The notes beneath the pieces were generated by a model that saw nothing but the letters and a program-made list of their open reading frames with translations, ran no database searches and had not been told where the DNA came from. The position numbers and the translations under genes are program-made. Shown in pieces: positions 1-9,316 of a stretch of 64,000 nt of DNA. Origin of the DNA: Pseudomonadota bacterium (GTDB taxonomy: Bacteria > Pseudomonadota > Gammaproteobacteria > Burkholderiales > JABEVD01); contig JAJZTQ010000001.1 of assembly GCA_021848825.1 (NCBI GenBank), positions 124,001 to 188,000 on the forward strand, read 5' to 3'. The stretch's first letter is position 1, and each line of letters begins with the position of its first letter.

Positions 1-247
1 TCTTGACCGGGACGGTATCGGTGGGCTTGAGCACCAGATTCCGCTCGGCCTGCCCTGAAAGCAGGCCATTTTCGTACATCTTCGTGAGGTATTTGAGCTT
101 GACGAGGTCGTTGTTGACGAAAATCTTGAACTGGCTGCTGAGATTGCCAAGGCTCACGAGTGCAACCGTCAATGCAATGACAACGAGGAGGGTCGCCGAG
201 CCGTTTCCAATCAGGAGCTTTGCTCTGGTACTTAGATTTCTGAACAT
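1..247 (-). CDS. methyl-accepting chemotaxis protein, N-terminal part (runs off left edge)
   Basis: The minus strand stays open from an ATG at 247 to the window edge (82 codons), so it is absent from the ORF track. The N-terminus MFRNLSTRAKLLIGNG is followed by a hydrophobic segment (LLVVIALTVALVSLG) and then a periplasmic helix-like stretch, the usual start of an MCP with a four-helix ligand-binding domain. A strong Shine-Dalgarno (GGAGGTAAC) lies about 10 bases upstream. A consensus sigma-28 promoter precedes it, which supports a chemotaxis role. The ligand and signalling domains lie outside the window, so a histidine kinase or cyclase with the same N-terminus is not excluded. Confidence 0.75.
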   Translation of the reverse strand, partial: MFRNLSTRAKLLIGNGSATLLVVIALTVALVSLGNLSSQFKIFVNNDLVKLKYLTKMYENGLLSGQAERNLVLKPTDTVPVK

Positions 248-307
248 CCTGTTAGTTACCTCCGTGGGGCTGACATTCAAAAACTCATTACTATGAATTT
301 TATTTTA

Positions 308-334
308 TTATCGGCATTTGCACCACAAACTTTA
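308..334 (-). promoter_or_regulatory. sigma-28 (FliA) promoter for the chemoreceptor gene
   Basis: Read on the minus strand this is TAAAGTTT, 11 bases, GCCGATAA, which matches the enterobacterial sigma-28 consensus at every core position. It lies 61 bases before the chemoreceptor ATG. The rest of 248-466 is AT-rich and shows no other gene. Confidence 0.85.
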
Positions 335-466
335 ACTCTTACTCAAGTATATGAAAAAAATAGAACGATCTATCAAGAATTATCCTACACTGCAGCTTCA
401 TGCGGGATCTATAGCCAGAAAGAGTGATATCGATGTCGGCATGATTACTATCGGATTGGGGGATGC

Positions 467-853
467 ATGGACTCTGAAAGATATCGCAACGGATTTCAGA
501 AACTGAAGGAAATTCATGGCAATAAGGGCGAAGAGGCGATCGGTTCGCTGAAGGAAATTGCGCCTGATCTATCGCGCTACATCGTCGAGTTCGCTTTCGG
601 CGATGTCTATTCGAGGGGGGCGCTCTCCCTCAAGGAAAGGCAGATCGTCACCGTTTCCGCGCTCGCAGCGCTCGGCAATGCCTCCCCCCAGTTGAAAGTG
701 CATATCCATGGCGCGCTCAACGTCGGGTGCACGAGGCAGGAAATCGTCGAGATCATGATCCAGATGGCTGTTTATGCGGGTTTTCCTGCTGCGCTCAATG
801 GCATTTCCGCTGCAAAGCAAGTGTTTGCCGAAAGGGATGCCGGCCAGATTTGA
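467..853 (+). CDS. carboxymuconolactone decarboxylase-like protein
   Basis: A 128-residue protein of the CMD/AhpD superfamily. The family core is visible around residues 55-105 (LKERQIVTVSALAALGNA, then LKVHIHGALNVGCTRQEIVEIM). It lacks the AhpD CxxC peroxidase pair, so a hydrolase/decarboxylase-like or unknown activity fits better than alkylhydroperoxidase. A GGGGGA ribosome site precedes the ATG at 467. It converges on the Old Yellow Enzyme gene 167 bases away, with an inverted repeat and a small ORF between them. The substrate cannot be told from sequence. Confidence 0.8.
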   Translation: MDSERYRNGFQKLKEIHGNKGEEAIGSLKEIAPDLSRYIVEFAFGDVYSRGALSLKERQIVTVSALAALGNASPQLKVHIHGALNVGCTRQEIVEIMIQMAVYAGFPAALNGISAAKQVFAERDAGQI

Positions 854-867
854 CTCCGCTTAGAACG

Positions 868-890
868 TAACCATAATATAATAATGGTTA
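868..890. promoter_or_regulatory. inverted repeat TAACCAT-N9-ATGGTTA, candidate operator
   Basis: Perfect 7-base arms flank an AT-only spacer that contains a TATAAT-like -10. It lies 19-41 bases before the small ORF at 909. There is no T-run on either strand after it, so it looks more like a repressor site over a promoter than a terminator. The binding protein is unknown. Confidence 0.45.
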
Positions 891-908
891 TCAAAAAAGG
901 GGAAGATC

Positions 909-1097
909 ATGATTGCCGAATTGATCATGCCTTTCGGCATGGGATTCATGCTCGGGATCGTCCTTTTCATCGCGCTGGAGCGCGCAGGATGCATCGACAG
1001 ATGGCTGGGCCTTGAGTCTTCTAGGCCTGGAGAAAAGGATAGTCTGTGTAGCCTTTTTCCTCGCCGACATAAAGTCTCCCGTAGTCCGGTTGATTGA
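909..1097 (+). CDS. possible small membrane protein (62 aa)
   Basis: The first 35 residues form a plausible transmembrane segment (LIMPFGMGFMLGIVLFIAL), and a good ribosome site (AGGGGAAG) precedes the ATG. The last 25 codons run antisense into the 3' end of the Old Yellow Enzyme gene and look like shadow coding. The hydrophobic part and the upstream inverted repeat speak for a real gene; the overlap and lack of a recognised family speak against it. Confidence 0.3.
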   Translation: MIAELIMPFGMGFMLGIVLFIALERAGCIDRWLGLESSRPGEKDSLCSLFPRRHKVSRSPVD

Positions 1098-2100
1098 GGG
1101 CGGCGCCCTTTTTGAACCTTTCCACGAGATCCGGATTGGCGAGCATCATCCTTCCGAAGGCGATGGCATCGGCCTTTCCGGACTTGACCGCCTGTGTTGC
1201 AGAGGCGAAGTCGTAGCCATTGTTGAGGATCAGCTTTCCCTTGTAGATGTCGCGCAGTCTCTCGTAGTCGAAGGGGACCCATTCTTCCTTCGGCGCGCCG
1301 CCTGTTCCCTGCAATATGTCGAGGAAGGCGAGATTCATGGGATTGAGCGCATCCACCACCTGTTCGAATGTCTCCTGGGGATGTTCATCGGCAATGTCGT
1401 TGAAAGTCGTGACAGGGGAAAGCCTCACGCCGACTCGCCCACTTCCCGCTTCGGCACACACCGCATCCAGCACTTCGAGAAGAAGGCGCGCCCTGTTTTC
1501 GATGCTTCCGCCATAAGCGTCCATCCTTCTGTTCGTCGAGGAGCGCAGGAACTGGTCGAGCAGATAGCCGTTTCCGGCATGGATCTCAAGACCGTCGAAA
1601 CCTGCTTCCATGGCATTCCCGGCAGCCCGGACATAGGCGGAAACGAGCCCCGGAATTTCCGAAATTTCCAGTGCCCTCGGCGTGACGTAATCATGCATGC
1701 CGGTATAGGTGACGGCCTGACCTGAGGGCCTGACGGCGGAAGGCGCGACAGGCAGAATCCCGCCTGGCTGAAGCTCGGGATGGGAGATTCTCCCGACATG
1801 CCAGAGCTGCACGGCTATTTTTCCGCCTGCATCATGCACGCTTTTGGTGACTTTCTTCCATCCTTCGACCTGTTCAGGGCTGTGGATGCCAGGCGTCCTG
1901 GGGTAGCCATGCCCTTCCGGGCATATCGGCGTGGCCTCGGTCAGGATCAGTCCTGCTGTCGCGCGCTGGCGATAATATTCGGCCATCAGATCGGTGGGGA
2001 CATTGCCTTCTCCAGCCCGGTTGCGGGTCAGCGAAGACATCACGATTCGATTGGAAAGCCTGATTTCGCCCAGACTCAAGCTTGAAAAGAGATCGGTCAT
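1021..2100 (-). CDS. nemA: Old Yellow Enzyme family FMN ene-reductase (NemA-like)
   Basis: A 359-residue FMN-dependent oxidoreductase of the OYE/N-ethylmaleimide reductase family that reduces activated C=C bonds or nitro groups with NAD(P)H. Family marks are LTRNRA near the N-terminus, HVGR, the substrate-binding His and Asn in EIHAGNGYLLDQFL, YGGSIENRARLL, and the C-terminal phosphate-binding FGRMMLANPDL. I chose the ATG at 2100 because CAGGAG lies 7 bases upstream; the longer ORF start adds 12 unconserved residues. The physiological substrate is unknown. The gene symbol rests on family similarity only. Confidence 0.88.
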   Translation of the reverse strand: MTDLFSSLSLGEIRLSNRIVMSSLTRNRAGEGNVPTDLMAEYYRQRATAGLILTEATPICPEGHGYPRTPGIHSPEQVEGWKKVTKSVHDAGGKIAVQLWHVGRISHPELQPGGILPVAPSAVRPSGQAVTYTGMHDYVTPRALEISEIPGLVSAYVRAAGNAMEAGFDGLEIHAGNGYLLDQFLRSSTNRRMDAYGGSIENRARLLLEVLDAVCAEAGSGRVGVRLSPVTTFNDIADEHPQETFEQVVDALNPMNLAFLDILQGTGGAPKEEWVPFDYERLRDIYKGKLILNNGYDFASATQAVKSGKADAIAFGRMMLANPDLVERFKKGAALNQPDYGRLYVGEEKGYTDYPFLQA

Positions 2101-2197
2101 TGCCTGCTCCTGAAATGGATTTGCAAGATTTATCACATCGAGAATGCCTGTTCAAGCATTTTGTCCGATAATCAAGAATGGTCGAATCGGAGAGAAC

Positions 2198-3568
2198 ATG
2201 TCGAAATTCCTCAACCTTTCCCGCGCCGCGAAGCTGATCGGGGTGCCGCGCGCCATATTGCAGCAGTATGTGAAGGAAGGCAGGCTGGAGTCGTTCGACG
2301 GCATGATTTCGACCGAATCGCTGCTTGCGGCCTTTCCCGAAAGCAAATTCGAGGAAGACCCCGTCTTCGAACGCATCACCCGCATCAAGGAGGAATCCTT
2401 CGGCAAGCGGATAAGGGAAAGGATCCTGCCTGACAGGGAAGTCCTCTCGGCGAGGCTCTATGAGCAGAGCAGGGAGCTTGCGGACTACAGGCGGCATCTC
2501 GAGCGATATCATGCCATCGTGGTCGAAGCGCAGGAGAAATTGAGGGTGATTTCAAGTGCTCGCCCTGAAGTCGCGGATCTGGCAAAATGGCTGGATCATG
2601 AACTCGGGGAAGCATTGGTGACGGAGGCGCCGGACGCACTGGATGCGATGGAAAACTACCTGCGGATCGTTTCTGCGCATGTCAGAATCGAGCCGAGCGG
2701 AAGGGAATATTTCGTCGATGGGGCCGACACGCTGCTTGAAGCTGCGCTGCGCGCCGGCATCGCCTTCAACTACGGCTGCAGCGGCGGAAATTGCGGCCTT
2801 TGCAAGGCGAGGCTGGTTTCGGGCGAAACCAGGCAGGTCCGCCATCAGGACTATATCCTGAGCGAAGCCGAAAAGCGCTCGGGCTTCATCCTGGCCTGCT
2901 GCCATACTGCAGTGAACGATATCGTCATCGAAGCGCTGGAAGCGGGGCAGCCTGAAGACATTCCCGTTCAGGAAATCGAGGTCAAGGTGAAATCCGTGGA
3001 GCAGGTAGGCGCGATCTCGAGAATCACCCTCCAGACGCCGAGATCAAGCCGCCTGCGCTTCCTTGCGGGGCAGAGTGTTTACCTTTTCGATCAGGAATAT
3101 CCCATCGCAAGCTGTCCGTGCGACGACCGGAATCTGGAATTCCATGTCCTTCCAAATGATGTGCTTTCGAGGCTGCAAAAGGGAGAGACCGTGCTGCTGC
3201 AAGGCCCTTATGGAAAATTCGTGCTGAACGAGCGCTCGGGGAGGGAACCGCTCTTCATCGCATCGGAAACAGGATTCGCGCCGATCAAGAGCCTGATCGA
3301 GCACGCCATGGCGCTCGATATCTATTCGGCCATCATGCTCATCAGAACATCGCATGATGGCTATCTTTCCAATCTGTGCAGGGCATGGGAAAGCGCATTG
3401 GACAATTTCGATTATGTCGAAACGGAAGAGATTCATGCTGCATTGCCTGATCTTGCAGCGAGGGATGTCTATCTTGCAGGCCCTGCCGCTTTCGTCGAGG
3501 AAATGAAAAAATCCCTCATGGCAAAGGGGCTCCCGGCAAGTCAGCTCTTCACCCCATCAGGTGCCTGA
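2198..3568 (+). CDS. HTH / [2Fe-2S] ferredoxin / FNR-type reductase fusion protein
   Basis: A 456-residue three-part protein. Residues ~5-35 resemble a MerR/excisionase-type helix-turn-helix ([23 protein letters not shown]). Residues ~60-150 are charged and helical, probably coiled coil. Residues ~160-260 are a plant-type [2Fe-2S] domain with CSGGNCGLC and a later Cys in LACCH. The rest is an FNR-like FAD/NAD module with [21 protein letters not shown] and [12 protein letters not shown]. The FAD and nucleotide motifs are slightly degenerate (EYPIAS for RxYS, SETG for GGTG). The ATG at 2198 has GGAGAG upstream. The 3' end overlaps mdh by 20 bases tail to tail. The partner is unknown; a redox-sensing regulator or an electron donor to an oxygenase are both possible. 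Confidence 0.8.
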   Translation: MSKFLNLSRAAKLIGVPRAILQQYVKEGRLESFDGMISTESLLAAFPESKFEEDPVFERITRIKEESFGKRIRERILPDREVLSARLYEQSRELADYRRHLERYHAIVVEAQEKLRVISSARPEVADLAKWLDHELGEALVTEAPDALDAMENYLRIVSAHVRIEPSGREYFVDGADTLLEAALRAGIAFNYGCSGGNCGLCKARLVSGETRQVRHQDYILSEAEKRSGFILACCHTAVNDIVIEALEAGQPEDIPVQEIEVKVKSVEQVGAISRITLQTPRSSRLRFLAGQSVYLFDQEYPIASCPCDDRNLEFHVLPNDVLSRLQKGETVLLQGPYGKFVLNERSGREPLFIASETGFAPIKSLIEHAMALDIYSAIMLIRTSHDGYLSNLCRAWESALDNFDYVETEEIHAALPDLAARDVYLAGPAAFVEEMKKSLMAKGLPASQLFTPSGA

Positions 3569-4532
3569 CCTGGTCGCGCTCCCATAAGAGCTGTCTGCAG
3601 GATTCGTCCATCCTTTCCCGCATGAAAGGGGTAATCTCCAGGTTCTCGACGATGGCGTATCTTCCCTGACTGCATTGCACGGGAAATCCGTAGATCACGC
3701 CTTGCGCTATGCCGTAGCTGCCGTCGGAGGCCACACCCATGCTCACCCAGTCGTTTTCAGGCGTGCCGAGCAGCCAGTCTCTGACATGGCATACCACGGC
3801 ATTGGCAGCGCTGCCGACCGAGCTAGATCCGCGCGCTTCCAGTATTTCCGTTCCCCTGTTCTGGATGGCGGGAATGAATTCTTTTTCAATCCATTGGGGA
3901 TCGTGGATGAACTGGCTTGCACTGATTCCGTCCACCACTGCGTGGTAGAGATCGGGAAACTGGGCAGAAGAATGGTTGCCCCAGGCGATGGCCTTTCTCA
4001 CGCTCGTCACCGGTCTTCCGGCATGGCTGGCGATTTTGGAGAGCGCCCTGTTGTGATCAAGGCGCATCATCGAGGTATAGTTCGCGGCGTCGAGACGCTT
4101 TGCATGGCTGGCTGCAATGAGCGCATTGGTATTGGCAGGATTGCCCACTACCAGCACCTTTGCCTTTGGGGAGGCAACCTTGTCGAGCGCCTTTCCCTGG
4201 GTTCTGAATATCTCGCCGTTGATGGTGAGGAGGTCGCTTCTTTCCATCCCCTTCGTTCTCGGACGGCTTCCCACCATGATCACGATGTCCGCCCCGGCAA
4301 AACCATCCTCGGGCACATCGGTGATCAGCATGCCGGAGAGGAGCGGGAATGCGCAGTCGTTCAGTTCCATGGCGACGCCTTTCAAGGCATCGAGCATGGC
4401 GGGGATTTCGAGCAACTGAAGGATGACGGGCTGTCTGTAACCCAGCATGTCGCCCGAAGCAATGCGGAAAATCAGGTTGTAGCCGATATGGCCTGCTGCG
4501 CCGGTGACGGCGATTCTGACAGGTTGTCTCAT
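3549..4532 (-). CDS. mdh: malate dehydrogenase
   Basis: A cytosolic NAD-dependent malate dehydrogenase of the 327-residue type common in betaproteobacteria. It interconverts malate and oxaloacetate. The sequence shows the NAD-binding glycine motif ([12 protein letters not shown]), the mobile loop with the substrate arginines ([15 protein letters not shown]), [11 protein letters not shown] and the catalytic His region ([11 protein letters not shown]). The ATG at 4532 has a strong AAGGAGAAG site; the longer ORF start is rejected. It is divergent from sdhC across 86 bases, so the TCA genes radiate from one shared control region. Confidence 0.97.
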   Translation of the reverse strand: MRQPVRIAVTGAAGHIGYNLIFRIASGDMLGYRQPVILQLLEIPAMLDALKGVAMELNDCAFPLLSGMLITDVPEDGFAGADIVIMVGSRPRTKGMERSDLLTINGEIFRTQGKALDKVASPKAKVLVVGNPANTNALIAASHAKRLDAANYTSMMRLDHNRALSKIASHAGRPVTSVRKAIAWGNHSSAQFPDLYHAVVDGISASQFIHDPQWIEKEFIPAIQNRGTEILEARGSSSVGSAANAVVCHVRDWLLGTPENDWVSMGVASDGSYGIAQGVIYGFPVQCSQGRYAIVENLEITPFMRERMDESCRQLLWERDQVRHLMG

Positions 4533-4569
4533 CTTCTTCTCCTTGTCATTGTCCATTCATACTACACGC

Positions 4570-4598
4570 TTCAAGATGCTTCCGGAATCACCTATACT
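4570..4598 (+). promoter_or_regulatory. sigma-70-type promoter of the sdh operon
   Basis: TTCAAG, a 17-base spacer and TATACT lie just before sdhC. Start of transcription near 4605 would leave a leader of about 14 bases carrying only the AAGGAAGG ribosome site. This is the only good match in the 86-base mdh/sdhC gap on the plus strand. Confidence 0.55.
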
Positions 4599-4618
4599 TG
4601 ACGTTCGAAAGGAAGGAA

Positions 4619-4990
4619 ATGAAGCCTCGCCCGATTTATCTCGACCTCTTTCTGATAAGATTGCCCTTGCCGGGATTCGTTTCCATCCTCCACAGGATAA
4701 GCGGATTCATGCTCTATCTCTCCATTCCCTTGCTGCTTTATCTCTTGCAGGATAGCCTTTCCTCGGAAGCGCATTTTTCCGAATTCAGGACAATGCTTTC
4801 ATCGCTGCCGGCGAGGCTCGGGATGATTTTCCTGACATGGGCCCTTTCACATCATGTCCTGGCCGGAATACGCGTGCTGCTTCTCGATGTCGACATCGGC
4901 ATTTCGCTTCAATCGGCGAGAAGAAGCAGCAAATGGGTTCTCGCGGCAAGCCTCCTCACGACTTTGATTGCTTCGCTATGGCTGGCGTGA
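4619..4990 (+). CDS. sdhC: succinate dehydrogenase cytochrome b556 subunit
   Basis: SdhC, 123 residues, a membrane anchor of complex II that helps bind haem b and ubiquinone. It has the family start [16 protein letters not shown] followed by SILHRISG (quinone-site Ser and Arg), three transmembrane helices, and the haem-ligand His in the [14 protein letters not shown] helix. The ATG at 4619 follows GGAAGGAA. The 3' end overlaps sdhD by 13 bases. Confidence 0.95.
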   Translation: MKPRPIYLDLFLIRLPLPGFVSILHRISGFMLYLSIPLLLYLLQDSLSSEAHFSEFRTMLSSLPARLGMIFLTWALSHHVLAGIRVLLLDVDIGISLQSARRSSKWVLAASLLTTLIASLWLA

Positions 4991-5331
4991 GAAGGACAGT
5001 GCTGGGCGCGCATTACGGCATCACGGGTTGGCTTGTGCAGCGCATGTCGGCCGTGATCATGACGCTTTTCGGGGTCGTTTTGCTGTCCTTCATTCTGTTT
5101 CATGCTCCAGCCGGTTTCGCAGAATGGAAAATGCTTTTTTCCCATGGCTGGGTGAAAATCGGCCTGCTGATCTTTTTCATCTGCCTTTCCCTGCATGCGT
5201 GGATAGGCGTGCGGGACATCCTGATGGATTACGTTCATGCCGTCGGCATCAGGCTGATGCTCGAGACAGGCGTACTGCTCTCTCTTGCGGCCTACGTACT
5301 ATGGGCATGGTCTATATTGTGGGGAAGATGA
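4978..5331 (+). CDS. sdhD: succinate dehydrogenase membrane anchor subunit D
   Basis: SdhD, 117 residues, three transmembrane helices. [15 protein letters not shown] and the helix with [15 protein letters not shown] carry the typical haem/quinone His and the conserved Asp-Tyr pair. The start at 4978 lies inside the end of sdhC, and its stop overlaps the start of sdhA (ATGATGA), suggesting translational coupling. The longer ORF in the track is only readthrough of sdhC antiframe sequence. Confidence 0.94.
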   Translation: MAGVRRTVLGAHYGITGWLVQRMSAVIMTLFGVVLLSFILFHAPAGFAEWKMLFSHGWVKIGLLIFFICLSLHAWIGVRDILMDYVHAVGIRLMLETGVLLSLAAYVLWAWSILWGR

Positions 5332-7085
5332 TGGAGAAAAGGAAATTCGATGTCGTCATCATCGGTTCAGGCGGGGCAGGCATGCGCGCAGCGCTCCATC
5401 TTTCTTCTGCAGGAAACACGGTTGCAGTGCTCTCCAAGGTTTTCCCGACGCGCTCCCATACGGTTGCAGCGCAGGGCGGGATCACGGCAGCGCTCGGCAA
5501 TGTCACGGATGACAACTGGCTCTGGCACATGTACGACACGGTAAAAGGCTCGGACTATCTCGGGGACCAGGATGCCATCGAATACATGTGCAGAATGGGG
5601 CCGCAGGTGGTCTACGAAATGGAGCACTTCGGTCTGCCTTTTTCGAGACTCGAGAATGGCAGAATCTACCAGCGCCCTTTCGGCGGACAGTCGAGGCATT
5701 TCGGCGGAGATCAGGCGACAAGAACCTGCGCTGCAGCGGATAGGACGGGGCATGCCCTGCTGCACACCCTCTATCAGAAGAACGTGCAGGCAAAGACGCA
5801 TTTCTTCGTTGAATACATGGCTATCGATCTGGTCAGGGATGACGAGGGAAGGGTGCTGGGCGTGGTTGCGCTCGACATGGAAAAGGGGGAACCGATTCTT
5901 TTCGAGGCGCGAGCCACCCTGCTCGCGACAGGCGGCGCCGGAAGGATATTCAGGGCGAGCACGAATGCCTTCATCAATACCGGAGACGGCCTGGGGATGG
6001 CCTCCAGAGCCGGCATTCCGCTCGAGGACATGGAATTCTGGCAGTTTCATCCGACAGGCGTGCTCGGCGCGGGCGTGCTCATCTCGGAAGGCGTGAGAGG
6101 AGAGGGAGGCTATCTCGTCAATTCGGACGGCGAGCGATTCATGGAGCGCTATGCGCCGCATGCGAAGGATCTGGCGGGGCGCGACGTCGTGGCCAGGGCG
6201 ATCGCCATTGAAATACATCAGGGCAGAGGATGCGGCAGGAACAGGGATCATGTTCTGCTGAAGCTCGATCATCTGGGGCGCGAAAAGATACTGGAGAGGC
6301 TTCCCGGCATACGCGAGATCGCCATCAAGTTCGCCCATGTCGATCCGCTTTCTTCCCCGATTCCCGTCGTTCCGACCGCGCATTACATGATGGGCGGCAT
6401 CCCCACGCATTACCATGGGCAGGTTGTCGTTCCTGCAAAAACGGGACCCGAGGAAACGGTTCACGGGCTTTACGCCATAGGCGAGTGCGCCTGCGTTTCC
6501 GTCCATGGCGCGAATCGCCTCGGCGGAAATTCGCTGCTCGACCTGCTCGTTTTCGGCCGCGCTGCAGCCGACCAGATCGTCGAATTCCTGAAGGAGAATC
6601 CGACTTCCCCCGGGATTCCTGAAGGCGGAACGGAACCTGCAGCGTCGAGGCTCGCGCGCTGGGAAAGAAGGAAAGGAGGCGAGCGCGTCGCTGATGTCTA
6701 CAACGAGATGCAGGCCATCATGCAGTCCCATTGCGGCGTATTCAGGAAGGCGGAAGTGCTTGAAGAAGGCCTGCAAAGACTCGAGCAGGCGAAGACGAGG
6801 CTGGATAGCGCGGCGATAGATGACCAAAGCAAGATATTCAATACGGCCAGAATCGAGGCGCTGGAACTGGAAAATTTGATGGAAGTCGCTTTCGCCACGA
6901 TAAGGTCGGCCATCGCCAGGACGGAAAGCAGGGGGGCGCATGCGAGGGACGACTATCCTGAACGAAACGACAGGAACTGGCTGAAGCATTCCCTTGCCTA
7001 CCGCGATGGCACGATGGATTACAAGCCTGTCAGGCTGAAACCGCTCACCGTGCCTTCCTTTCCGCCGAAGGCGCGCAGCTATTGA
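5331..7085 (+). CDS. sdhA: succinate dehydrogenase flavoprotein subunit
   Basis: SdhA, 584 residues. It oxidises succinate to fumarate with covalently bound FAD. Motifs: Rossmann [11 protein letters not shown], the flavinylation His in [10 protein letters not shown], the substrate loop [30 protein letters not shown] and [19 protein letters not shown]. Two tandem ATGs occur (5328 and 5331); the second has better spacing from GGGGAAG. The SdhE assembly factor that attaches FAD is encoded three genes later, as expected. Confidence 0.97.
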   Translation: MEKRKFDVVIIGSGGAGMRAALHLSSAGNTVAVLSKVFPTRSHTVAAQGGITAALGNVTDDNWLWHMYDTVKGSDYLGDQDAIEYMCRMGPQVVYEMEHFGLPFSRLENGRIYQRPFGGQSRHFGGDQATRTCAAADRTGHALLHTLYQKNVQAKTHFFVEYMAIDLVRDDEGRVLGVVALDMEKGEPILFEARATLLATGGAGRIFRASTNAFINTGDGLGMASRAGIPLEDMEFWQFHPTGVLGAGVLISEGVRGEGGYLVNSDGERFMERYAPHAKDLAGRDVVARAIAIEIHQGRGCGRNRDHVLLKLDHLGREKILERLPGIREIAIKFAHVDPLSSPIPVVPTAHYMMGGIPTHYHGQVVVPAKTGPEETVHGLYAIGECACVSVHGANRLGGNSLLDLLVFGRAAADQIVEFLKENPTSPGIPEGGTEPAASRLARWERRKGGERVADVYNEMQAIMQSHCGVFRKAEVLEEGLQRLEQAKTRLDSAAIDDQSKIFNTARIEALELENLMEVAFATIRSAIARTESRGAHARDDYPERNDRNWLKHSLAYRDGTMDYKPVRLKPLTVPSFPPKARSY

Positions 7086-7092
7086 GGAAACC

Positions 7093-7788
7093 ATGCGTTT
7101 TTCGATATACCGATTCGATCCGGACACCGACGCCGATCCCTGCATGAAGGATTACGATCTGCAGATCGAGGACAAGGACATGATGCTCCTCGATGCGCTC
7201 ATCCTGATCAAGGCGCAGGACGATTCGCTTTCCCTCAGAAGATCATGCAGGGAAGGAGTCTGCGGCTCGGATGCGATGAACATCAACGGCAGGAACGGGC
7301 TCGCCTGCATCACGCCGCTCGCAGGGCTCAAGGAGCCTGTCGAGATCAGGCCGCTTCCCGGGCTTCCCGTGATCAGGGACCTGATCGTCGACATGGCGCC
7401 CTTTTTCCGCCAGTACCATTCCATCAGGCCTTATCTCGTCAACAACGATCCGCCGCCGGAGACGGAGCGCCTGCAGTCTCCGGACGAGCGCGCCGTGCTC
7501 GACGGACTTTATGAATGCATCCTCTGCGCATGCTGCACCACTTCCTGCCCTTCTTTCTGGTGGAATCCGGAAAAATTCGTGGGCCCTGCAGGGCTTCTTC
7601 AGGCATGGCGATTCATCGCCGACAGCAGGGATCAGGCGACGTCGCAGCGTCTGGACGATCTCGAGGATCCCTTTCGGCTTTTCCGCTGCCGCAGCATCAT
7701 GAATTGCGTCGATGCCTGTCCGAAAGGATTGAATCCGACTGCTGCGATAGGAGAAATCAAGCGCATGATGGTCGGAAGAAAGGTATGA
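7093..7788 (+). CDS. sdhB: succinate dehydrogenase iron-sulfur subunit
   Basis: SdhB, 231 residues, carries electrons from FAD to quinone. An N-terminal ferredoxin domain binds [2Fe-2S] (CREGVCGSDAMNINGRNGLAC); the C-terminal domain binds [4Fe-4S] and [3Fe-4S] through CILCACCTTSCPSFWWN and CRSIMNCVDACPKGLNP. It lies 7 bases after sdhA, and its stop overlaps the sdhE start by 4 bases. Confidence 0.97.
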   Translation: MRFSIYRFDPDTDADPCMKDYDLQIEDKDMMLLDALILIKAQDDSLSLRRSCREGVCGSDAMNINGRNGLACITPLAGLKEPVEIRPLPGLPVIRDLIVDMAPFFRQYHSIRPYLVNNDPPPETERLQSPDERAVLDGLYECILCACCTTSCPSFWWNPEKFVGPAGLLQAWRFIADSRDQATSQRLDDLEDPFRLFRCRSIMNCVDACPKGLNPTAAIGEIKRMMVGRKV

Positions 7789-8006
7789 GCCTGATCCGAT
7801 GGCGTTCTCGCAGGGGGATGCTGGAACTCGACATGCTGCTCTGTGCATTTCTGGATAAATACGATCTGGATGAGGCGCAGCAGAAGGCCTATCTCGCCCT
7901 TCTCGAATACCCGGACATGCAACTCTGGGATATCATATCGGGAAAAGGGGTTGCAGATGCGGCTGAATATGCCATCGTCGAGCTCATAAGAACATTGAAT
8001 CCATAG
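7785..8006 (+). CDS. sdhE: FAD assembly factor SdhE
   Basis: A 73-residue protein of the SdhE/YgfY family that promotes covalent flavinylation of SdhA. The diagnostic RGxxELD motif is present ([11 protein letters not shown]), followed by [15 protein letters not shown]. The ATG at 7785 overlaps the sdhB stop (ATGA), so the track ORF that starts earlier is too long. Placement between sdhB and gltA is the usual betaproteobacterial arrangement. Its occasional partner, a YgfX-like protein, is encoded far away at 34839. Confidence 0.93.
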   Translation: MSLIRWRSRRGMLELDMLLCAFLDKYDLDEAQQKAYLALLEYPDMQLWDIISGKGVADAAEYAIVELIRTLNP

Positions 8007-8014
8007 GAAGAATC

Positions 8015-9316
8015 ATGGAAAAAAAGCGCATCGCCACGCTGTCGTTGGAGGACGGCACAGAGATCGAATTGCCCATCATGTCCGGAACCCTCGGGCCAGA
8101 TGTGATCGATATCAGGAATCTCGCAAAAACCGGGATGTTCACCTACGATCCGGGCTTTCTTTCGACCGCGAGCTGCAGTTCAGGCATCACCTACATAGAC
8201 GGAGAATTGGGCTGTCTCTATTACAGGGGGTATCCGATAGAGCAGCTCGCAGAGCAATCGAGCTTCCTGGAAGTCTGTCATCTGCTGCTCTACGGCGAGT
8301 TGCCGATGGCGGCCGAGAAGCAGAAATTCGAGAGCGAAATCAACCGCAGGACCATGGTTCACGATCAGCTCATGAGCTTCTACAAGGGCTTCAGGCGGGA
8401 TGCCCATCCGATGGCGGTGATGGTGGGGGTGGTGGGGGCGCTTTCGGCCTTTTATCACGATACGCTCGACATCACCAATCCGGAGCACCGTGAAGTCTCG
8501 GCATTGCGCCTGATCGCGAAGGTGCCGACCATTGCGGCGATGTGCTACAAGTACAACATCGGCCACCCCTTCATGTATCCGGACAACAGGCTAGGCTATG
8601 TCGAGAATTTCCTGCACATGATGTTCGCGACCCCCTGCGAGCAGTATGTGGCCAACCCCAAGCTCGTCAGGGCGCTCGAGCGCATATTCATCCTCCATGC
8701 CGATCACGAGCAGAATGCCTCGACTTCGACGGTCAGGCTTGCAGGCTCTTCCGGGGCCAATCCTTTCGCCTGCGTAGCAGCGGGGATTGCTGCGCTCTGG
8801 GGGCCTGCCCACGGCGGGGCGAACGAGGCCGTGCTCAAGATGCTGGAAGAGATAGGCGACATTTCGCAGATACCGAAATTCGTCGCGAGAGCGAAGGACA
8901 GGAAGGACAGCTTCAGGCTGATGGGGTTCGGCCACAGGGTCTACAGGAATGTGGATCCGAGGGCCAGGGTGATGAGGGAAACCTGCTACGAAGTCCTCGC
9001 AGAACTCGGACTCCAGAACGACAGGATGTTCGAAATGGCGATGGAGCTAGAAAGGGTGGCATTGCAGGACGATTATTTCATCGAGCGCAAGCTTTACCCC
9101 AATGTCGATTTCTATTCTGGAATCGTCCTGAAGGCGCTCAATGTTCCGCTCAACATGTTCACGGTGATCTTCGCGATTGCGAGGACGATAGGCTGGATTT
9201 CCCAATGGAACGAGATGATTTCGGATTCGGAGCGCAAGATAGGCAGGCCCAGGCAGCTCTATAGAGGTCCCGAAAGGCGGGATTTCGTCCCGATCTCGGA
9301 GCGAACGAAGAGATGA
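8015..9316 (+). CDS. gltA: citrate synthase (type II)
   Basis: Citrate synthase, 433 residues, condenses acetyl-CoA and oxaloacetate. The three catalytic regions are visible: [20 protein letters not shown] / [26 protein letters not shown] and the Asp in [10 protein letters not shown]. The N-terminal domain with [15 protein letters not shown] is the NADH-sensitive hexameric type II form of Gram-negative bacteria. AGGAAGAATC precedes the ATG. It overlaps sucA by 4 bases. Confidence 0.97.
   Translation: MEKKRIATLSLEDGTEIELPIMSGTLGPDVIDIRNLAKTGMFTYDPGFLSTASCSSGITYIDGELGCLYYRGYPIEQLAEQSSFLEVCHLLLYGELPMAAEKQKFESEINRRTMVHDQLMSFYKGFRRDAHPMAVMVGVVGALSAFYHDTLDITNPEHREVSALRLIAKVPTIAAMCYKYNIGHPFMYPDNRLGYVENFLHMMFATPCEQYVANPKLVRALERIFILHADHEQNASTSTVRLAGSSGANPFACVAAGIAALWGPAHGGANEAVLKMLEEIGDISQIPKFVARAKDRKDSFRLMGFGHRVYRNVDPRARVMRETCYEVLAELGLQNDRMFEMAMELERVALQDDYFIERKLYPNVDFYSGIVLKALNVPLNMFTVIFAIARTIGWISQWNEMISDSERKIGRPRQLYRGPERRDFVPISERTKR

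Noticed and set aside
3-296. 97-aa plus-strand ORF at the left edge
   Set aside because: Antisense to the chemoreceptor N-terminus, which has a ribosome site, a sigma-28 promoter and a recognisable protein.
5367-7145. 592-aa minus-strand ORF
   Set aside because: Antisense shadow of sdhA; no family resemblance, and the plus strand is unmistakable.
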